A DNA stretch of 64,000 nucleotides from Ruegeria sp. TM1040 (GCF_000014065.1 NC_008043.1:556001-620000); one strand, 5' to 3'; counted from the first letter of the stretch, positions 19,501-28,233 are shown. The notes: generated by a model from the letters alone, not told the origin. Numbers and translations: made by a program.

Positions 19501-19973
19501 AATGCCTGGATTTGTGCAACTGTGCTGGCACTAATCGTCAGGGTTTTTTCCAACTTTGAGGCATCGAACTGCAACGAAGAGTCTGGCTTCGCATCCTTTG
19601 CATAGGTCCGCGCCATCCAATAGCAGACATGGAACAGCTCACGCACAACAGCGGCGGCGTCCTGAGGCTTGATCGGCTTACCGCTGTCATGCGCCGCCCG
19701 GTTGCCATGATCTTTGATAAATCGCGCTTTGGTGACGATAGCCGGGCCAGTGAGTTGGCCGAGCGACGGCTCTGCAATCAATGCCGCTAGAGTGTCCTGG
19801 TAGGGCGAGCGCATCGACGGGTCGTTGCGATAAATCCATTTTATCGCTGTTTCCAAGGTCAACCGCGCCCAGAAGCATGCGCCTCGTGGGTCGGATAGTG
19901 CCGCACTCTCAGCCTTTTTCGCGTGGGCTAGAAGGTCGGGGAAATCTGCAGTCAAGAAAACGAATTGGGTCAT
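16581..19973 (-). CDS. hsdR: type I restriction endonuclease subunit R (system 1)
   Basis: This 1130-residue protein cleaves DNA after ATP-driven translocation. A DUF4145-like N-terminal domain (residues 1-130) and a coiled coil (150-205) precede the nuclease. The nuclease shows D257 in GLVDYVLWG and the E272-x-K274 pair in ALVEAKRT. Walker A is ATGSGKT at 386-392 and DEAH is at 489-492, followed by the helicase C-terminal motif (MVGRGTRTCEDLF) and an EcoEI-type C-terminal region. The architecture is of the EcoKI/EcoEI branch and appears complete. It overlaps the upstream DUF262 gene by 4 bases and is the last gene of the operon. Confidence 0.93.
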   Translation of the reverse strand: MTQFVFLTADFPDLLAHAKKAESAALSDPRGACFWARLTLETAIKWIYRNDPSMRSPYQDTLAALIAEPSLGQLTGPAIVTKARFIKDHGNRAAHDSGKPIKPQDAAAVVRELFHVCYWMARTYAKDAKPDSSLQFDASKLEKTLTISASTVAQIQALKEKHDAHAKALKDAEAAALASEEGRKRLEAELAQVRAEIKEIRQANTAVQDDHDYNEAATRDAFIDLLLNEAGWPLDQERDREFPVSGMPNDKGEGLVDYVLWGNDAKPLALVEAKRTMKDSRIGQQQAKLYADCLETMYGRRPVIFTTNGYEHWLWDDQMYPPRRVSGFLKRDELVLLHQRRGTRKSLDGVSVDQGIAGRFYQQRAIRRVGEAFERDRQRKALLVMATGSGKTRTVIALIDQLMRANWVRRVLFLADRVALVKQAHNAFKTHLPTAASANLLKNHDPARNDHSGARICLSTYPTMLGLIDDVKGGEKQFGPGHFDLIVIDEAHRSVYRKYRAIFDYFDGLLVGLTATPREEIDRDTYSLFELERGIPTDSYDLEDAVADEYLVPPRSISVPLKFQRDGIDYDSLSDEEKAEWDAIEWDDEGAVPDRVEAADLNRWLFNKDTVDKVLEHLMTNGIKVAGGDRLGKTIIFAKNSDHAKFIVERFDANYPHYMGQFARLIDYSVTYAQSLIDDFSEAEEAPHIAVSVDMLDTGIDVPEVVNLVFFKIVRSKTKFWQMVGRGTRTCEDLFGPGQDKQEFIIFDFCQNLEFFNENPKITDSPTARPIGERLFVSRVELISALDEAGNESPLAADIKDRLHQEVLGMNLENFIVRQARRPVERFQSAEAWDTLDLDARLALIEEVAGLPTAFEDGRLAAKQFDLLVLNAQLLLLRGDAAFANLQRRIVSFASALESLSNVPAVTQELELVLAIQTDEFWQDINVEILEDVRRRFRNLAELIQPKERKNVITDFEDSIGTSTTIDLPEVGSGVDKVRFKTKTRKFIEAHSDHIALQKIRRGEQLTPADLQELERMLIDEGVADHDVLDGLQNEGGLGVFLRSLTGLDRAAAKALFSDFAAANQLSANQTEFIDLIINSLCENGVLDPKTFYESPFTDLDDMGIMGVFSETQSAEIIRLVRETNQTAAA

Positions 19974-22075
19974 GCTGGCTCATCCGCTCCGAGTTGACGG
20001 TCCAGTGCTTGCCGCACCAGGCCCAAGACATATGGCAGGTCCTCGTGGTCCGTTAGCTTGACCTCGGTATTCCCATTGCCCCATCGACCTACATCAGTGA
20101 CATCGACCGCCATCCCACGCGGATCGTGCAGTTCATAAGGTTCAATGTTGATAGAAATCCTGAGCGCCTTGGCCTGTGGTACGACATCCGCGAAATTTGT
20201 TTCGGCCTTGTAAGCAACGTAAATCTTCAGGAACTGTTCACTTACACTCGGGTCCAACGCCATCACTTCGCGACGGAACTGCTCGAAGAGGTCTCTCATC
20301 TTGCCCGATGTAAGGTGAGGATGATCTTCGATGGTGTAACCGTTGGCCATTTCAGTCGGGGTACGATAGGTCGCCAGGATTTCGGCGCTCAGAGAAGGTG
20401 CGGCCCAAACTTCAGCGGCCTGCTGCGCAAGTCGTTGGGCTCGCGACTTGATCGCAGCTTCGTTCCACGCATCCAACGAACCCAAGCCGTTGTTGACGCG
20501 CAAAGGGCTTTCCTTGAAGCCGCCAGCCATGTCGCGCTTCTCAGCGAAACTCTTGTCGCTGTATTCGGAATTATACCCGGTAAGTGTCAGGTTCCCCAAC
20601 GTGTGAAGCCATTTCTCCTGCACGGCAGCCCAGTCCGATCCAAGGGCGGCTTGCCATTCCGTTGACAGCTTTTCGTTCTGCGGCAGGATGTGCTCAATCG
20701 TGTAATCGTCGACCTCGACGCGCTCTTTTCTTCCGAAGTTCTCGAACTTCCGAAGCCAGTAAGTGCGGCTGCGGAAGTTGTAGAGGTCGCGGTCCTGAAT
20801 GCGCGCGACGAACTCTTCATCACGCGGAAACCGGCGATACGACTTCATGTTGAGCATGTGTGCCTTGACGCTTTCCAGGTAGCGATCTTTTTTCAGCTCT
20901 CGGCCAAATGTCGCAAAGGTCTTGTTCAGGGAGTTCGTGGGCACGGAACAGATCGCACGACGGAAGACATAGGCCTCGACCAAGCGGACCACTTCAAGGA
21001 AATCGTCAGCGCTCAAAGCGCCCGTCTTATAGTCTTTGTAGACCTCCAGAAGGAATGGGTAGGCGACATCAACTTTCAGCTCTCGCAGATCCCTGAAGCC
21101 GAGCGCCAAGGCCTTATCTTTCTCTTGCCCCAGTACGAGCGCCCCGTAGTACTGCGAGAATTCCCAGACCTCCCGCACAAGGTCTTCCACCTCACGGCCA
21201 CCGCCAATTTGTTCCTGGGAATACGCCTTGTACGCATCGTAGACATCATCAAGCCTAGGGATCGACCCTGTCACGACCGTCAGATAATTCCGCATGAAGC
21301 CATCAAAGTGCGAGGCATAGGCTGCCTGACCAAAACCTTCTTCCATGCGCCGCCAGTATTGCTCATAGAGCCGTGTTTGCAGTTTCGGCTCCAACCCCAT
21401 CAAGACGAAATTGCGGATCAGATCGGCCTGCGACAGCTCCTTGCCCGTCGAGTTCATGCTTTCGAAAATCAGCTGAGGGTTGTCATGTTCCCGGCTGAGC
21501 GCCACGTCCACAATCATCAGCTTGGCAAGGCCAGAGCAAACCTCGGACACAGCCGTGTCGTCCTGGTCGAGCCAACGTGAGAACATCTTGAAGTTCTCGG
21601 CAACACGCATCGATTGCGGCTCGGGCAGGTCATCACCCGACACCACCGCGTTCAGCGTCGTTCGGTCCGTCTTGGACAATAACAGCTTGAAAGCACGTTC
21701 GCCGCTTTCATCCGGGTCCATCAGGTACCGGTTGCGGATCTTCTTGAACGAAAAGCCATCGACCGGCTCCTCGTCGGCCACCTTGCGCGACAGAGCAGAA
21801 AGGAGCAGCGTGACCGAGGTCAGGCGCTGCTGGCCGTCGATGACAAGCAGCGGCGCGCGGCTGGACGTGTTGGACAGGCTTTCTTCGATGTAAACGACCG
21901 AGCCAAGGAAATGCACGGGGATATGACCACTGCGCCCCGCACGCCGGATATCCTCCCACAACTGCCGACACTCACGCTCGGTCCAGGAATAGGTCCGCTG
22001 ATAGATCGGAATGACGAACTGCGGCGCGCTGTTGATGAAGTTCAGGAGGTTGGCATCGGTGGCTTTCATGATCAA
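19970..22075 (-). CDS. DUF262 / DUF1524 / DUF5655 protein in an RM operon
   Basis: A 701-residue protein of GmrSD-like architecture. The N-terminal DUF262 domain has PIYQRTYSW and VIDGQQRLTSV (residues 78-88), which in this family acts as a nucleotide-dependent ParB-like module. DUF1524 is an HNH-type nuclease region with IEHILPQN (H462) and LGNLTLT (N496). The C terminus (about 590-700) matches the DUF5655 pattern (IAYK-like VAYKAETNFADVVPQ, DVGRWGNGN). GmrSD proteins restrict modified phage DNA. Here the gene is embedded between the unknown 309-residue gene and hsdR, so it may add a second restriction activity. Start could also be the ATG at 22069. Confidence 0.85.
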   Translation of the reverse strand: MIMKATDANLLNFINSAPQFVIPIYQRTYSWTERECRQLWEDIRRAGRSGHIPVHFLGSVVYIEESLSNTSSRAPLLVIDGQQRLTSVTLLLSALSRKVADEEPVDGFSFKKIRNRYLMDPDESGERAFKLLLSKTDRTTLNAVVSGDDLPEPQSMRVAENFKMFSRWLDQDDTAVSEVCSGLAKLMIVDVALSREHDNPQLIFESMNSTGKELSQADLIRNFVLMGLEPKLQTRLYEQYWRRMEEGFGQAAYASHFDGFMRNYLTVVTGSIPRLDDVYDAYKAYSQEQIGGGREVEDLVREVWEFSQYYGALVLGQEKDKALALGFRDLRELKVDVAYPFLLEVYKDYKTGALSADDFLEVVRLVEAYVFRRAICSVPTNSLNKTFATFGRELKKDRYLESVKAHMLNMKSYRRFPRDEEFVARIQDRDLYNFRSRTYWLRKFENFGRKERVEVDDYTIEHILPQNEKLSTEWQAALGSDWAAVQEKWLHTLGNLTLTGYNSEYSDKSFAEKRDMAGGFKESPLRVNNGLGSLDAWNEAAIKSRAQRLAQQAAEVWAAPSLSAEILATYRTPTEMANGYTIEDHPHLTSGKMRDLFEQFRREVMALDPSVSEQFLKIYVAYKAETNFADVVPQAKALRISINIEPYELHDPRGMAVDVTDVGRWGNGNTEVKLTDHEDLPYVLGLVRQALDRQLGADEPA

Positions 22076-22093
22076 ATTCTCAAATGCATATGG

Positions 22094-23023
22094 TTAATCA
22101 GAATAAATACGATCCGTGTCGATAAGATCGGTGAGATAAGGTGTGAAACCGGCCAAAACGATGGACATCGAAACAAGGTCGCGCATCTCAATGTCACGGA
22201 TTTTACTGGCCGGATTTCCTGCGTGGCGTATGCCTGGATAGTTTGACGCAAAGCCGTATAGGTTGCCGATAGCCGCCCTAACGGTTTGGTGAGGCCAGGT
22301 AGGTAGATGGTGACACATCTGTCCCAGAGAGTCCGGATTAATACCTGGGTATCGCTGCGCAAAGGCTTCAATCAGCTTAAACTGCGCCTCAATGCATTGC
22401 CGCATTCTACGATCAGACTTGTTGTCACGAAGATCACGCACAGAGTCCTCAAAATCATTCATCAGACCTGCCAAAGCTTCGTCGGCTATGGCCGCGGCCT
22501 TTAACTCTCGGATCAACTTGCTAAAGATGCCCGGAAGCGTGGGGTGAAGGCTGAAAGGACGGCGCAAGTCGTAACGCAGGCTGTACTTCTCGAGGAAACG
22601 CTGGACCGTCAGGAAATATTCGTTCGAAAGCTCGTCGCCACCATACTCTTGAAAGACATCAAAAGCGTTCTCTAAGGCTCTTACAATCTGGGCCTCAGTT
22701 GTGTCCTGATCAGCAAAAAACTCGGCGAAGTAGATCCATGCCTTTCCCTCGTCACTTGAGGCATTCGCATACGCCTCAAGTCTGTCCTGAAAGCGCTCGA
22801 ATGCAGCCCTATAGGCCGCGTCTGCTTCAATATCGCCGGGAAGATAGATTTCACCGTTCTCGTCTAAGTCTGACGGCTCAGGGTCACGAGGTTCTACAGG
22901 CGATGGGATGCTGTCCCTGAAAAGGTCCATGTAGAAACCTTGATCCAACTCATCTCCGTCACCCAAAGGTTGGAAGAGCTCAGCGATAATTTCGCTTTGA
23001 ACGCCAAGAAATTCGCCGCGCAT
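22094..23023 (-). CDS. unknown protein inside type I RM operon 1
   Basis: I start this 309-residue protein at the ATG at 23023, one base after the hsdS stop and preceded by GGGGGAAG. The N-terminal half is acidic (FQPLGDGDELDQG, PEPSDLDENG). The C-terminal half, with ALAGLMNDFEDSVRDLRDNK and SNYPGIRHAGNPASKIRDIEMRD, has a faint resemblance to the C-terminal domain of abortive-infection proteins, where an H/R-containing turn precedes a helix. I do not recognise it firmly. Its position between hsdS and the DUF262 gene suggests a defence-related accessory. Confidence 0.65.
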   Translation of the reverse strand: MRGEFLGVQSEIIAELFQPLGDGDELDQGFYMDLFRDSIPSPVEPRDPEPSDLDENGEIYLPGDIEADAAYRAAFERFQDRLEAYANASSDEGKAWIYFAEFFADQDTTEAQIVRALENAFDVFQEYGGDELSNEYFLTVQRFLEKYSLRYDLRRPFSLHPTLPGIFSKLIRELKAAAIADEALAGLMNDFEDSVRDLRDNKSDRRMRQCIEAQFKLIEAFAQRYPGINPDSLGQMCHHLPTWPHQTVRAAIGNLYGFASNYPGIRHAGNPASKIRDIEMRDLVSMSIVLAGFTPYLTDLIDTDRIYSD

Positions 23024-23024
23024 C

Positions 23025-24188
23025 TTACACTTCCCCCCGGAAAGCCGTTGACTGAAGGGAAGCAAAGAGCACGTCGCATGCCGTCAGAGCTGCTGCGTGC
23101 TGGGCTTTTTGGGCTTCGATTTCATGAACACGTTCAACAAACGAAACCTGCAGCTCCTTTGGCGGAAGAATGATTTCTGTCTCGCGAATTTGCTTGATGT
23201 TCAGGGTGGGCTGCGCAACAAGCCGGACCTCTTTTGTGAAGTAATTTTGTATCCGCTGAGATCGTAGTTGCTCAGCGACAAACCTCGGTTCACATCTGCT
23301 GGTGTCGAGGGGAACACGCGCAACCGCGCGAGCAACATTTGCTCCTGCGAACTCTGGAGGAGCGATGATTGTCGTGCCAATCGAACCGACGCAGCCGATT
23401 AGCACTTCACCGCCCTTCAATCTTGAACGCCCGTACTCTGCATCAATGCTCGGGGCGATCCGTTTGATTGAATCAAAAGCGACCACCGGGCTCGCTAGAT
23501 CGGCGACACGAATGATCGGAACCCCTTCGGGGTCGTGAGGGCCAGGCTGTACGACACCATAATTGATGCGGTCATCAGGCAGAACCAGTTCGCTCAGATT
23601 GATTTTCTCCCACGCAGCATGGTCAGGAGAGCTTGCCCCAAACATCTCATGAAAGATCGCCTGGCCGAGGGTGCCCAGTTTGTCGAGGGCGCGGGTGCGG
23701 AAGCGGCGGAGCGCGTCTGCCTGATCCAGTATTCCCGCAATCCGCCTCTGCTCCTGCAACGGAGGGAGGGGGATTTGTAAAGATCTCAAAGCATCAAGCT
23801 TGATGCCCTTCACGGTAGCCCCTGTGGCTTGGTCTTCGAGCGTCTTTGCGTTGGCTAGAAGGGCATGCAGAAGGTATTGGCGGTCGATCCGTTGGCTTGG
23901 GATCAGCGCCTTCAGGTCTTGATTGATCGCTAGGTCGATCTCATTGATTGCTGCCTTACCAACCGCCATACGCGTCGGGACGATAATGTTTCCAGCAGGG
24001 ATAACTTGAGTGGCAGAGTTCGCGACACCCGCTTGCGTTATCCGGTCGATGGTTGAGGCGAGCGATGTGCTTTTGAAGTCCTTCACAGATGCCCAAGGAA
24101 TATCGCCGTCCCAGTAATCTGGAACCTTCTTGTCCGGCGTGCCGCCGCCTCTGATTTCAACCAACTCACCGAGGGCCACTGAACTCAT
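23025..24188 (-). CDS. hsdS: type I restriction specificity subunit (system 1)
   Basis: A 387-residue HsdS with two target-recognition domains and central conserved repeats. The first domain (about 8-165) opens with LVEIRGGGTPDK and contains IPWASVKDFKS, TRMAVG and AINQDLKAL, ending in PLQEQRRIAGILDQADALR. The second (about 185-385) has NYGVVQPGPHDPEGVPIIRV and ends in KELQVSFVERVHEIEAQ. Together they define the bipartite DNA target of HsdMS and HsdRMS. It overlaps hsdM by 4 bases. The first domain is clearly related to the second domain of HsdS in system 2. Confidence 0.93.
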   Translation of the reverse strand: MSSVALGELVEIRGGGTPDKKVPDYWDGDIPWASVKDFKSTSLASTIDRITQAGVANSATQVIPAGNIIVPTRMAVGKAAINEIDLAINQDLKALIPSQRIDRQYLLHALLANAKTLEDQATGATVKGIKLDALRSLQIPLPPLQEQRRIAGILDQADALRRFRTRALDKLGTLGQAIFHEMFGASSPDHAAWEKINLSELVLPDDRINYGVVQPGPHDPEGVPIIRVADLASPVVAFDSIKRIAPSIDAEYGRSRLKGGEVLIGCVGSIGTTIIAPPEFAGANVARAVARVPLDTSRCEPRFVAEQLRSQRIQNYFTKEVRLVAQPTLNIKQIRETEIILPPKELQVSFVERVHEIEAQKAQHAAALTACDVLFASLQSTAFRGEV

Positions 24189-25759
24189 CCCAGCATCTCC
24201 TCCAACCGATCCAGCCCATCGGCAATCTCGGCCTCAATCGCGCGCAGCTCGGCGATGATCTCTTTCGGGGGCTGGTGGTCGACCTCCTTATGCGCCACTT
24301 CCTTGTAGCGGTTGAGCGACAGGTCCCATGTGCCCGTGGCCTGAATAACGGCCAGCGGCACCATGAAACTTTGCGCGGTGCGGGGGCGTTCCCCCTCGAC
24401 CTCCAGCGCGCCCCAACGGGCCAGGATGTCAGGCAGATTGTTCTTGGCGTGCTCTTCCTCGGTCAGCGCCTCGGCGGGCACTGGCCCCAACTTTTCAGAC
24501 GGCAACAGATCGGTGCGCTTGTCATCCAGGCTCAGCCCGTCCGCCTCCATGTCATAAAACCAGACGTTATCCGTGCCGCCGCTTTCGGTCTTGGTAAAGA
24601 TCATGATGGCAGTGGACACCCCGGCATAGGGGCGGAACACGCCCGAGGGCAGCTTGATGATCGCATCGAGCTTTTGATCTTCGACGATGATCCGGCGGAT
24701 GTCCTTGTGCGCCTTGGAGGAGCCAAACAGAACTCCTTCGGGCACAACTACAGCGGCACGGCCACCGGTGCGCATTAGGCGCAGGAAGAGGGCCAGAAAC
24801 AGCAGTTCCGTTTTCTTGGTCTTCACAACTTTCTGGAGGTCCTTGGCCGTCGCGTCGTAGTCCAGCGACCCCGCGAATGGCGGGTTGGCAAGGATTAAGG
24901 AATAAGTGCCCGTGTCGGCCCCATGTTCTTCGGCCAGACTATCGCGGTAAGCTACGTCGGCATTTTCGACCCCGTGCAGAACCATGTTCATCGACCCGAT
25001 GCGCAGCATGGTCGGGTCAAAATCGAACCCGTGGAACATGCTGTTATGGAAGTGCTGGCGCTGTTCGGGGTTGCGCAGCATTTCCGGGTGGGTTTCGCGC
25101 AGAAACTCCCCTGCCGTGACAAGGAAACCGCAGGTGCCCGCTGCAGGATCACAGATCGTGTCCTTGGGCGTAGGAGCCATCAGGCGCACCATCAGCTCGA
25201 TGATGTGACGCGGCGTGCGGAACTGGCCGTTTTGCCCGGCGCTGGCGATCTTGCCGAGCATGTATTCGTAGACATCGCCCTTGGTGTCCCGGTCATCCAT
25301 CTGGATGACGTCGAGAAGTCGCATAACCTTGTCGAGAAGAGCCGGGCTGGAAAAACCCAGACGCGCGTCTTTCATGTGGGTTGCGAAGGCTGTTCCTTCC
25401 TCCGCCATGGTCCGCATGAAGGGAAAGACGTGCTGATCCATCAGCTTCATCTTCTCGCGGTTTTCGAAGTTGATCAGCCGTTGCCAACGCAGATCGTCGT
25501 AAGGACGTTCGATGGTTTCGTCATCTTTTGGATCGTCGCTGACCTTGTAGGTGAAGGTGCCCTCGGGGAAGATGCGCCGCTCCATCTCTGAGCCGAGCAT
25601 GTTGGCCTTGGCCTCTTCCCGCGTATGGATTTCGTCGAGCCGCTTGATAAAGAGCAGGTAGGTGATCTGTTCGATCACGGAGAGCGGATTGGAGACACCG
25701 CCTGACCAGAAGGCATTCCAGATTTGGTCTATTTGAGCGCGGATGTGGCTGGGGAGCAC
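24185..25759 (-). CDS. hsdM: type I adenine-N6 DNA methyltransferase (system 1)
   Basis: This 524-residue modification subunit has the N-terminal HsdM helical domain (IDQIWNAFWSGGVSNPLSVI) and an N6-adenine methyltransferase fold with the SAM-binding DPAAGTCGFLV and catalytic ILANPPF. The length is normal and the frame intact. It is the first gene of the operon hsdM-hsdS-unknown-DUF262-hsdR, all with overlaps or very short gaps. It would methylate host sites and form the core of the restriction complex. Confidence 0.95.
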   Translation of the reverse strand: MLPSHIRAQIDQIWNAFWSGGVSNPLSVIEQITYLLFIKRLDEIHTREEAKANMLGSEMERRIFPEGTFTYKVSDDPKDDETIERPYDDLRWQRLINFENREKMKLMDQHVFPFMRTMAEEGTAFATHMKDARLGFSSPALLDKVMRLLDVIQMDDRDTKGDVYEYMLGKIASAGQNGQFRTPRHIIELMVRLMAPTPKDTICDPAAGTCGFLVTAGEFLRETHPEMLRNPEQRQHFHNSMFHGFDFDPTMLRIGSMNMVLHGVENADVAYRDSLAEEHGADTGTYSLILANPPFAGSLDYDATAKDLQKVVKTKKTELLFLALFLRLMRTGGRAAVVVPEGVLFGSSKAHKDIRRIIVEDQKLDAIIKLPSGVFRPYAGVSTAIMIFTKTESGGTDNVWFYDMEADGLSLDDKRTDLLPSEKLGPVPAEALTEEEHAKNNLPDILARWGALEVEGERPRTAQSFMVPLAVIQATGTWDLSLNRYKEVAHKEVDHQPPKEIIAELRAIEAEIADGLDRLEEMLG

Positions 25760-26067
25760 GAGAATTTCCTAACGTTTTTGAGAACAATAGAACACGAAAA
25801 GAAGTTGCGCCATCGTGTGAAATTCATAGCGACTAAATTGCCTTATAAATCTCCAAACAGCGTCGACAATCGAGCTGTTCGGTTCTTGAAGCCGCCAGAG
25901 GTCCGCTTTGAAGCTTCTTGAAAATTCTTGCTGCGTAGCAGCGAATTGTCGGTTCCGACCGTGCTAACGATCAATGGGAGATCGCGTACTGATTGTAAAG
26001 TGTGGTGCGGCAAAATCAAATTCGGAACCGCTCCTCAATGTCAGCTTTTTGCCAACCGCTAGGGTCA
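25760..26067. other. promoter-proximal gene-free region of RM operon 1
   Basis: These 308 relatively AT-rich bases lie between the hsdM start and the right copy of the 1081-bp repeat. They should contain the hsdM promoter, reading leftwards. I cannot name a clear -35/-10 pair or operator. Confidence 0.4.
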
Positions 26068-27148
26068 CGATGTCGGTGTCCCATTGAAGGACCCATCGCT
26101 CTTTTATGAGCCGTTCGCTTGGGGGGGCGACACCCCAGCGCCTTGGTGAATGGAATGGGGCATCGGGCCATGTGGCCTGCGTTGCCCCTTCCAATGGTTT
26201 GGGGACATTTTTCCTGCGGAGAGTTCGTCACTCTAGCACGCCATCATCGAGCGCGGCTTCTCGCTGCCTGACCAGCTGCCGAGCTGCGCGGTACTCGGGT
26301 GAGCCAGGGGTTAATGCGTGGAGTAAGTAACGGAGCATCAGATCCTTTTCATCGTCCGAGGTCTCATCCTTCTGCTTGATGGCGGCCAAGACCTGCATTC
26401 GAGTGGCCTCAGTCATCTTGCCGTAGTGAGCTTCCGTGATGACCATGCTCTCGTGCCCGAGGTTCAGTGACCAGGCCTTACGCTCTTCAGAGCGGGTGCA
26501 GATCTGATCGCCCAGCGCTTTGAGGCAATGGCGCGCTGAATGGGGCGAGTAGGACTGCCCAACGCCTGTGCTTGCGATGCGAAAGGCCTTATTGACCGCC
26601 CCTGACGTTTCTAGGATCGGAAGAGGTGCCGGGCTGGTTTTGGGCGTCGAGAGATACTTACTGTCAGGAAACAGAGCATCCTCTCCGCCAAAGCCATTGC
26701 TTTCCAGTTCCCGTTTCCATTCCACCACGACGAGGCTGATCTCGCTAGGCACCGGAAACCATCGGACGGTGAAGCTTTTTCCATTCTTCGCCCGCATTTC
26801 GCGAGCATCTTGCACCGCTGTCTCTGCCTCGCAATCAATGTGTTTGAGACGCATGCTGGAAAGAGCTGCCGCTCGCAGACCAGTAAGAAACGCGCAGGCG
26901 ACGATTGCGCGGTCCCGGCGTTGGGCAAGCGTGAGGCTTGGCATGGATTGCACCATCGCCTGAGCCTCTTCTACGGACGGGTAGAGCTTGTCTGGTCGCG
27001 CCAAGGCCCTAGCCATCTTCTGCCTTGGTAGGTCGAAGTAGTCGGGCAAGGTGACGCCAAGCCGCCGATACCCTTCCTGCTTGGTTAGCCATTTTACGAA
27101 TGCTGCCAGATGAGAGGCCCGATGGCGAATGGTGGATGCACTGAGGCC
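26068..27148. repeat. 1081-bp direct repeat, right copy
   Basis: Same sequence as 13363-14443 apart from four mismatches seen by eye. It includes the last two thirds of the intact integrase gene and 160 bases beyond its stop. Homology ends at 27148, inside the gene, where the left copy runs into the IS element. Confidence 0.95.
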
Positions 27149-27835
27149 ACCGTCTTCTTGAGGCATCTCGCCCTTCGCCAAGAGCGAAGTCCGGTATTTC
27201 CCGACGTCCTTGTCGCGGACCTGAGAGAAGCACCGGCCCTCAATAAAGTCCTCGAAATCGCGGGTGGATGTAAGGTGAGCATCCATGGTTTTCTCGTCAT
27301 AGCGGCCCGCGTAGAGCTGCCAATCGTGGTTGATCCTATCGTTCATCGAAGGCCATTCCGGGACTCTAAGTGGGGCTTCTGTCCCAATATCAACGGAGTC
27401 TTCCTCTTTCCTTTCGTCTATTTTACTGAGGTTGGCATTGGGACTGAGCGCGTTTTTCAATCGCTCATATCCCGTCGCATCCAGTAACTTCATCACCGTT
27501 GCACCACACTCTGAACAGGCACCTCCAGCCATCCGACTTTCTCTTTCGGTCTGCCAAAGGTTGATGCTGAGCGGATGAGGAGACACCGCCACCTTGCAGC
27601 ACAGGCAATAGAATTGATCCAGCCTCAGGTTGTGGCGTCCTTGAGCGCGCCGCGCGGCATGAAACCTGTTCAGTTCCAGGCCATGAAAGAGGTGCGGCCC
27701 TTGTCCATGGGAGGGCATGAGCCCAGCGCCGACCCAATTTGAGACGGTGTTGCGACACACATCGAAAAGCTCCATGACGGCGCGAACGTCATAGACGCGG
27801 TGTTTCTTCGCCTTGATCTTGTATCGACGGCTCAT
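26228..27835 (-). CDS. tyrosine recombinase with N-terminal HTH and cysteine motifs
   Basis: A 535-residue, apparently intact integrase. Residues 13-40 (YDVRAVMELFDVCRNTVSNW) form an excisionase-like helix-turn-helix. C77/C80 and C107/C110 form a possible zinc ribbon. Residues from about 170 are a phage integrase with a SAM-like core-binding domain and the catalytic set: arginine in TGLRAAALSS, HSARH, GHESMV and the nucleophilic tyrosine in EAHYGKM. The start overlaps the upstream HTH gene by 4 bases. It probably mobilised the element carrying RM operon 1 or its predecessor. Confidence 0.9.
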   Translation of the reverse strand: MSRRYKIKAKKHRVYDVRAVMELFDVCRNTVSNWVGAGLMPSHGQGPHLFHGLELNRFHAARRAQGRHNLRLDQFYCLCCKVAVSPHPLSINLWQTERESRMAGGACSECGATVMKLLDATGYERLKNALSPNANLSKIDERKEEDSVDIGTEAPLRVPEWPSMNDRINHDWQLYAGRYDEKTMDAHLTSTRDFEDFIEGRCFSQVRDKDVGKYRTSLLAKGEMPQEDGGLSASTIRHRASHLAAFVKWLTKQEGYRRLGVTLPDYFDLPRQKMARALARPDKLYPSVEEAQAMVQSMPSLTLAQRRDRAIVACAFLTGLRAAALSSMRLKHIDCEAETAVQDAREMRAKNGKSFTVRWFPVPSEISLVVVEWKRELESNGFGGEDALFPDSKYLSTPKTSPAPLPILETSGAVNKAFRIASTGVGQSYSPHSARHCLKALGDQICTRSEERKAWSLNLGHESMVITEAHYGKMTEATRMQVLAAIKQKDETSDDEKDLMLRYLLHALTPGSPEYRAARQLVRQREAALDDGVLE

Positions 27836-28233
27836 GTGCGTTTCCTTTCCGGATTCTTGGCTCCATCCTCTGGGGCATAGCGGGGGAGTTTGCGCTCAAA
27901 CGTCAGGATTTCCTCCAGCCGCCAGCGGGACGTGCCTGCCGAGAGTTTGAAAGGCGCAGGAAAGTGACTGGTCCCTATCCATCGCCATATTGTTTGGCGG
28001 CTCACCCGAAAGCGGCGCGCAACGTCTTCGTCTGTCAGGTAGGCGGTAGAAGCACTCCCACCTGACACCGGCTGTTTGACGGCGGCTTTCTGATTTGCCT
28101 CGCGCCGAATTCGTTTTGCAGGTTTCTGCTTTGCTTCAGTCGGATGTGGGGGCTGATGGGGAGGAGAGCCAGCTTCTAAACTCTCGAACAGATCCGGCGT
28201 ACTCTCGGGATGCATTTCGTCAGCATTTGACAT
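27832..28233 (-). CDS. excisionase/AlpA-like HTH protein
   Basis: I start this 133-residue protein at 28233 because AAGGAGG lies six bases before that ATG; an ATG at 28236 is adjacent. The C-terminal part is a MerR/AlpA-type helix-turn-helix (LTDEDVARRFRVSRQTIWRWIG, FPAPFKLSAGTSRWRLEEI). The N-terminal half is low-complexity, proline- and lysine-rich. The 4-base overlap with the integrase suggests it acts as its recombination directionality factor or as a regulator. Confidence 0.8.
   Translation of the reverse strand: MSNADEMHPESTPDLFESLEAGSPPHQPPHPTEAKQKPAKRIRREANQKAAVKQPVSGGSASTAYLTDEDVARRFRVSRQTIWRWIGTSHFPAPFKLSAGTSRWRLEEILTFERKLPRYAPEDGAKNPERKRT

Noticed and set aside
23025..24188. Phase-variable hsdS shuffling by inverted repeats within hsdS genes
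   Set aside because: Each operon has only one full hsdS and no silent hsdS cassette; the inverted repeats lie outside the genes and flank the whole cassette of system 2 only.
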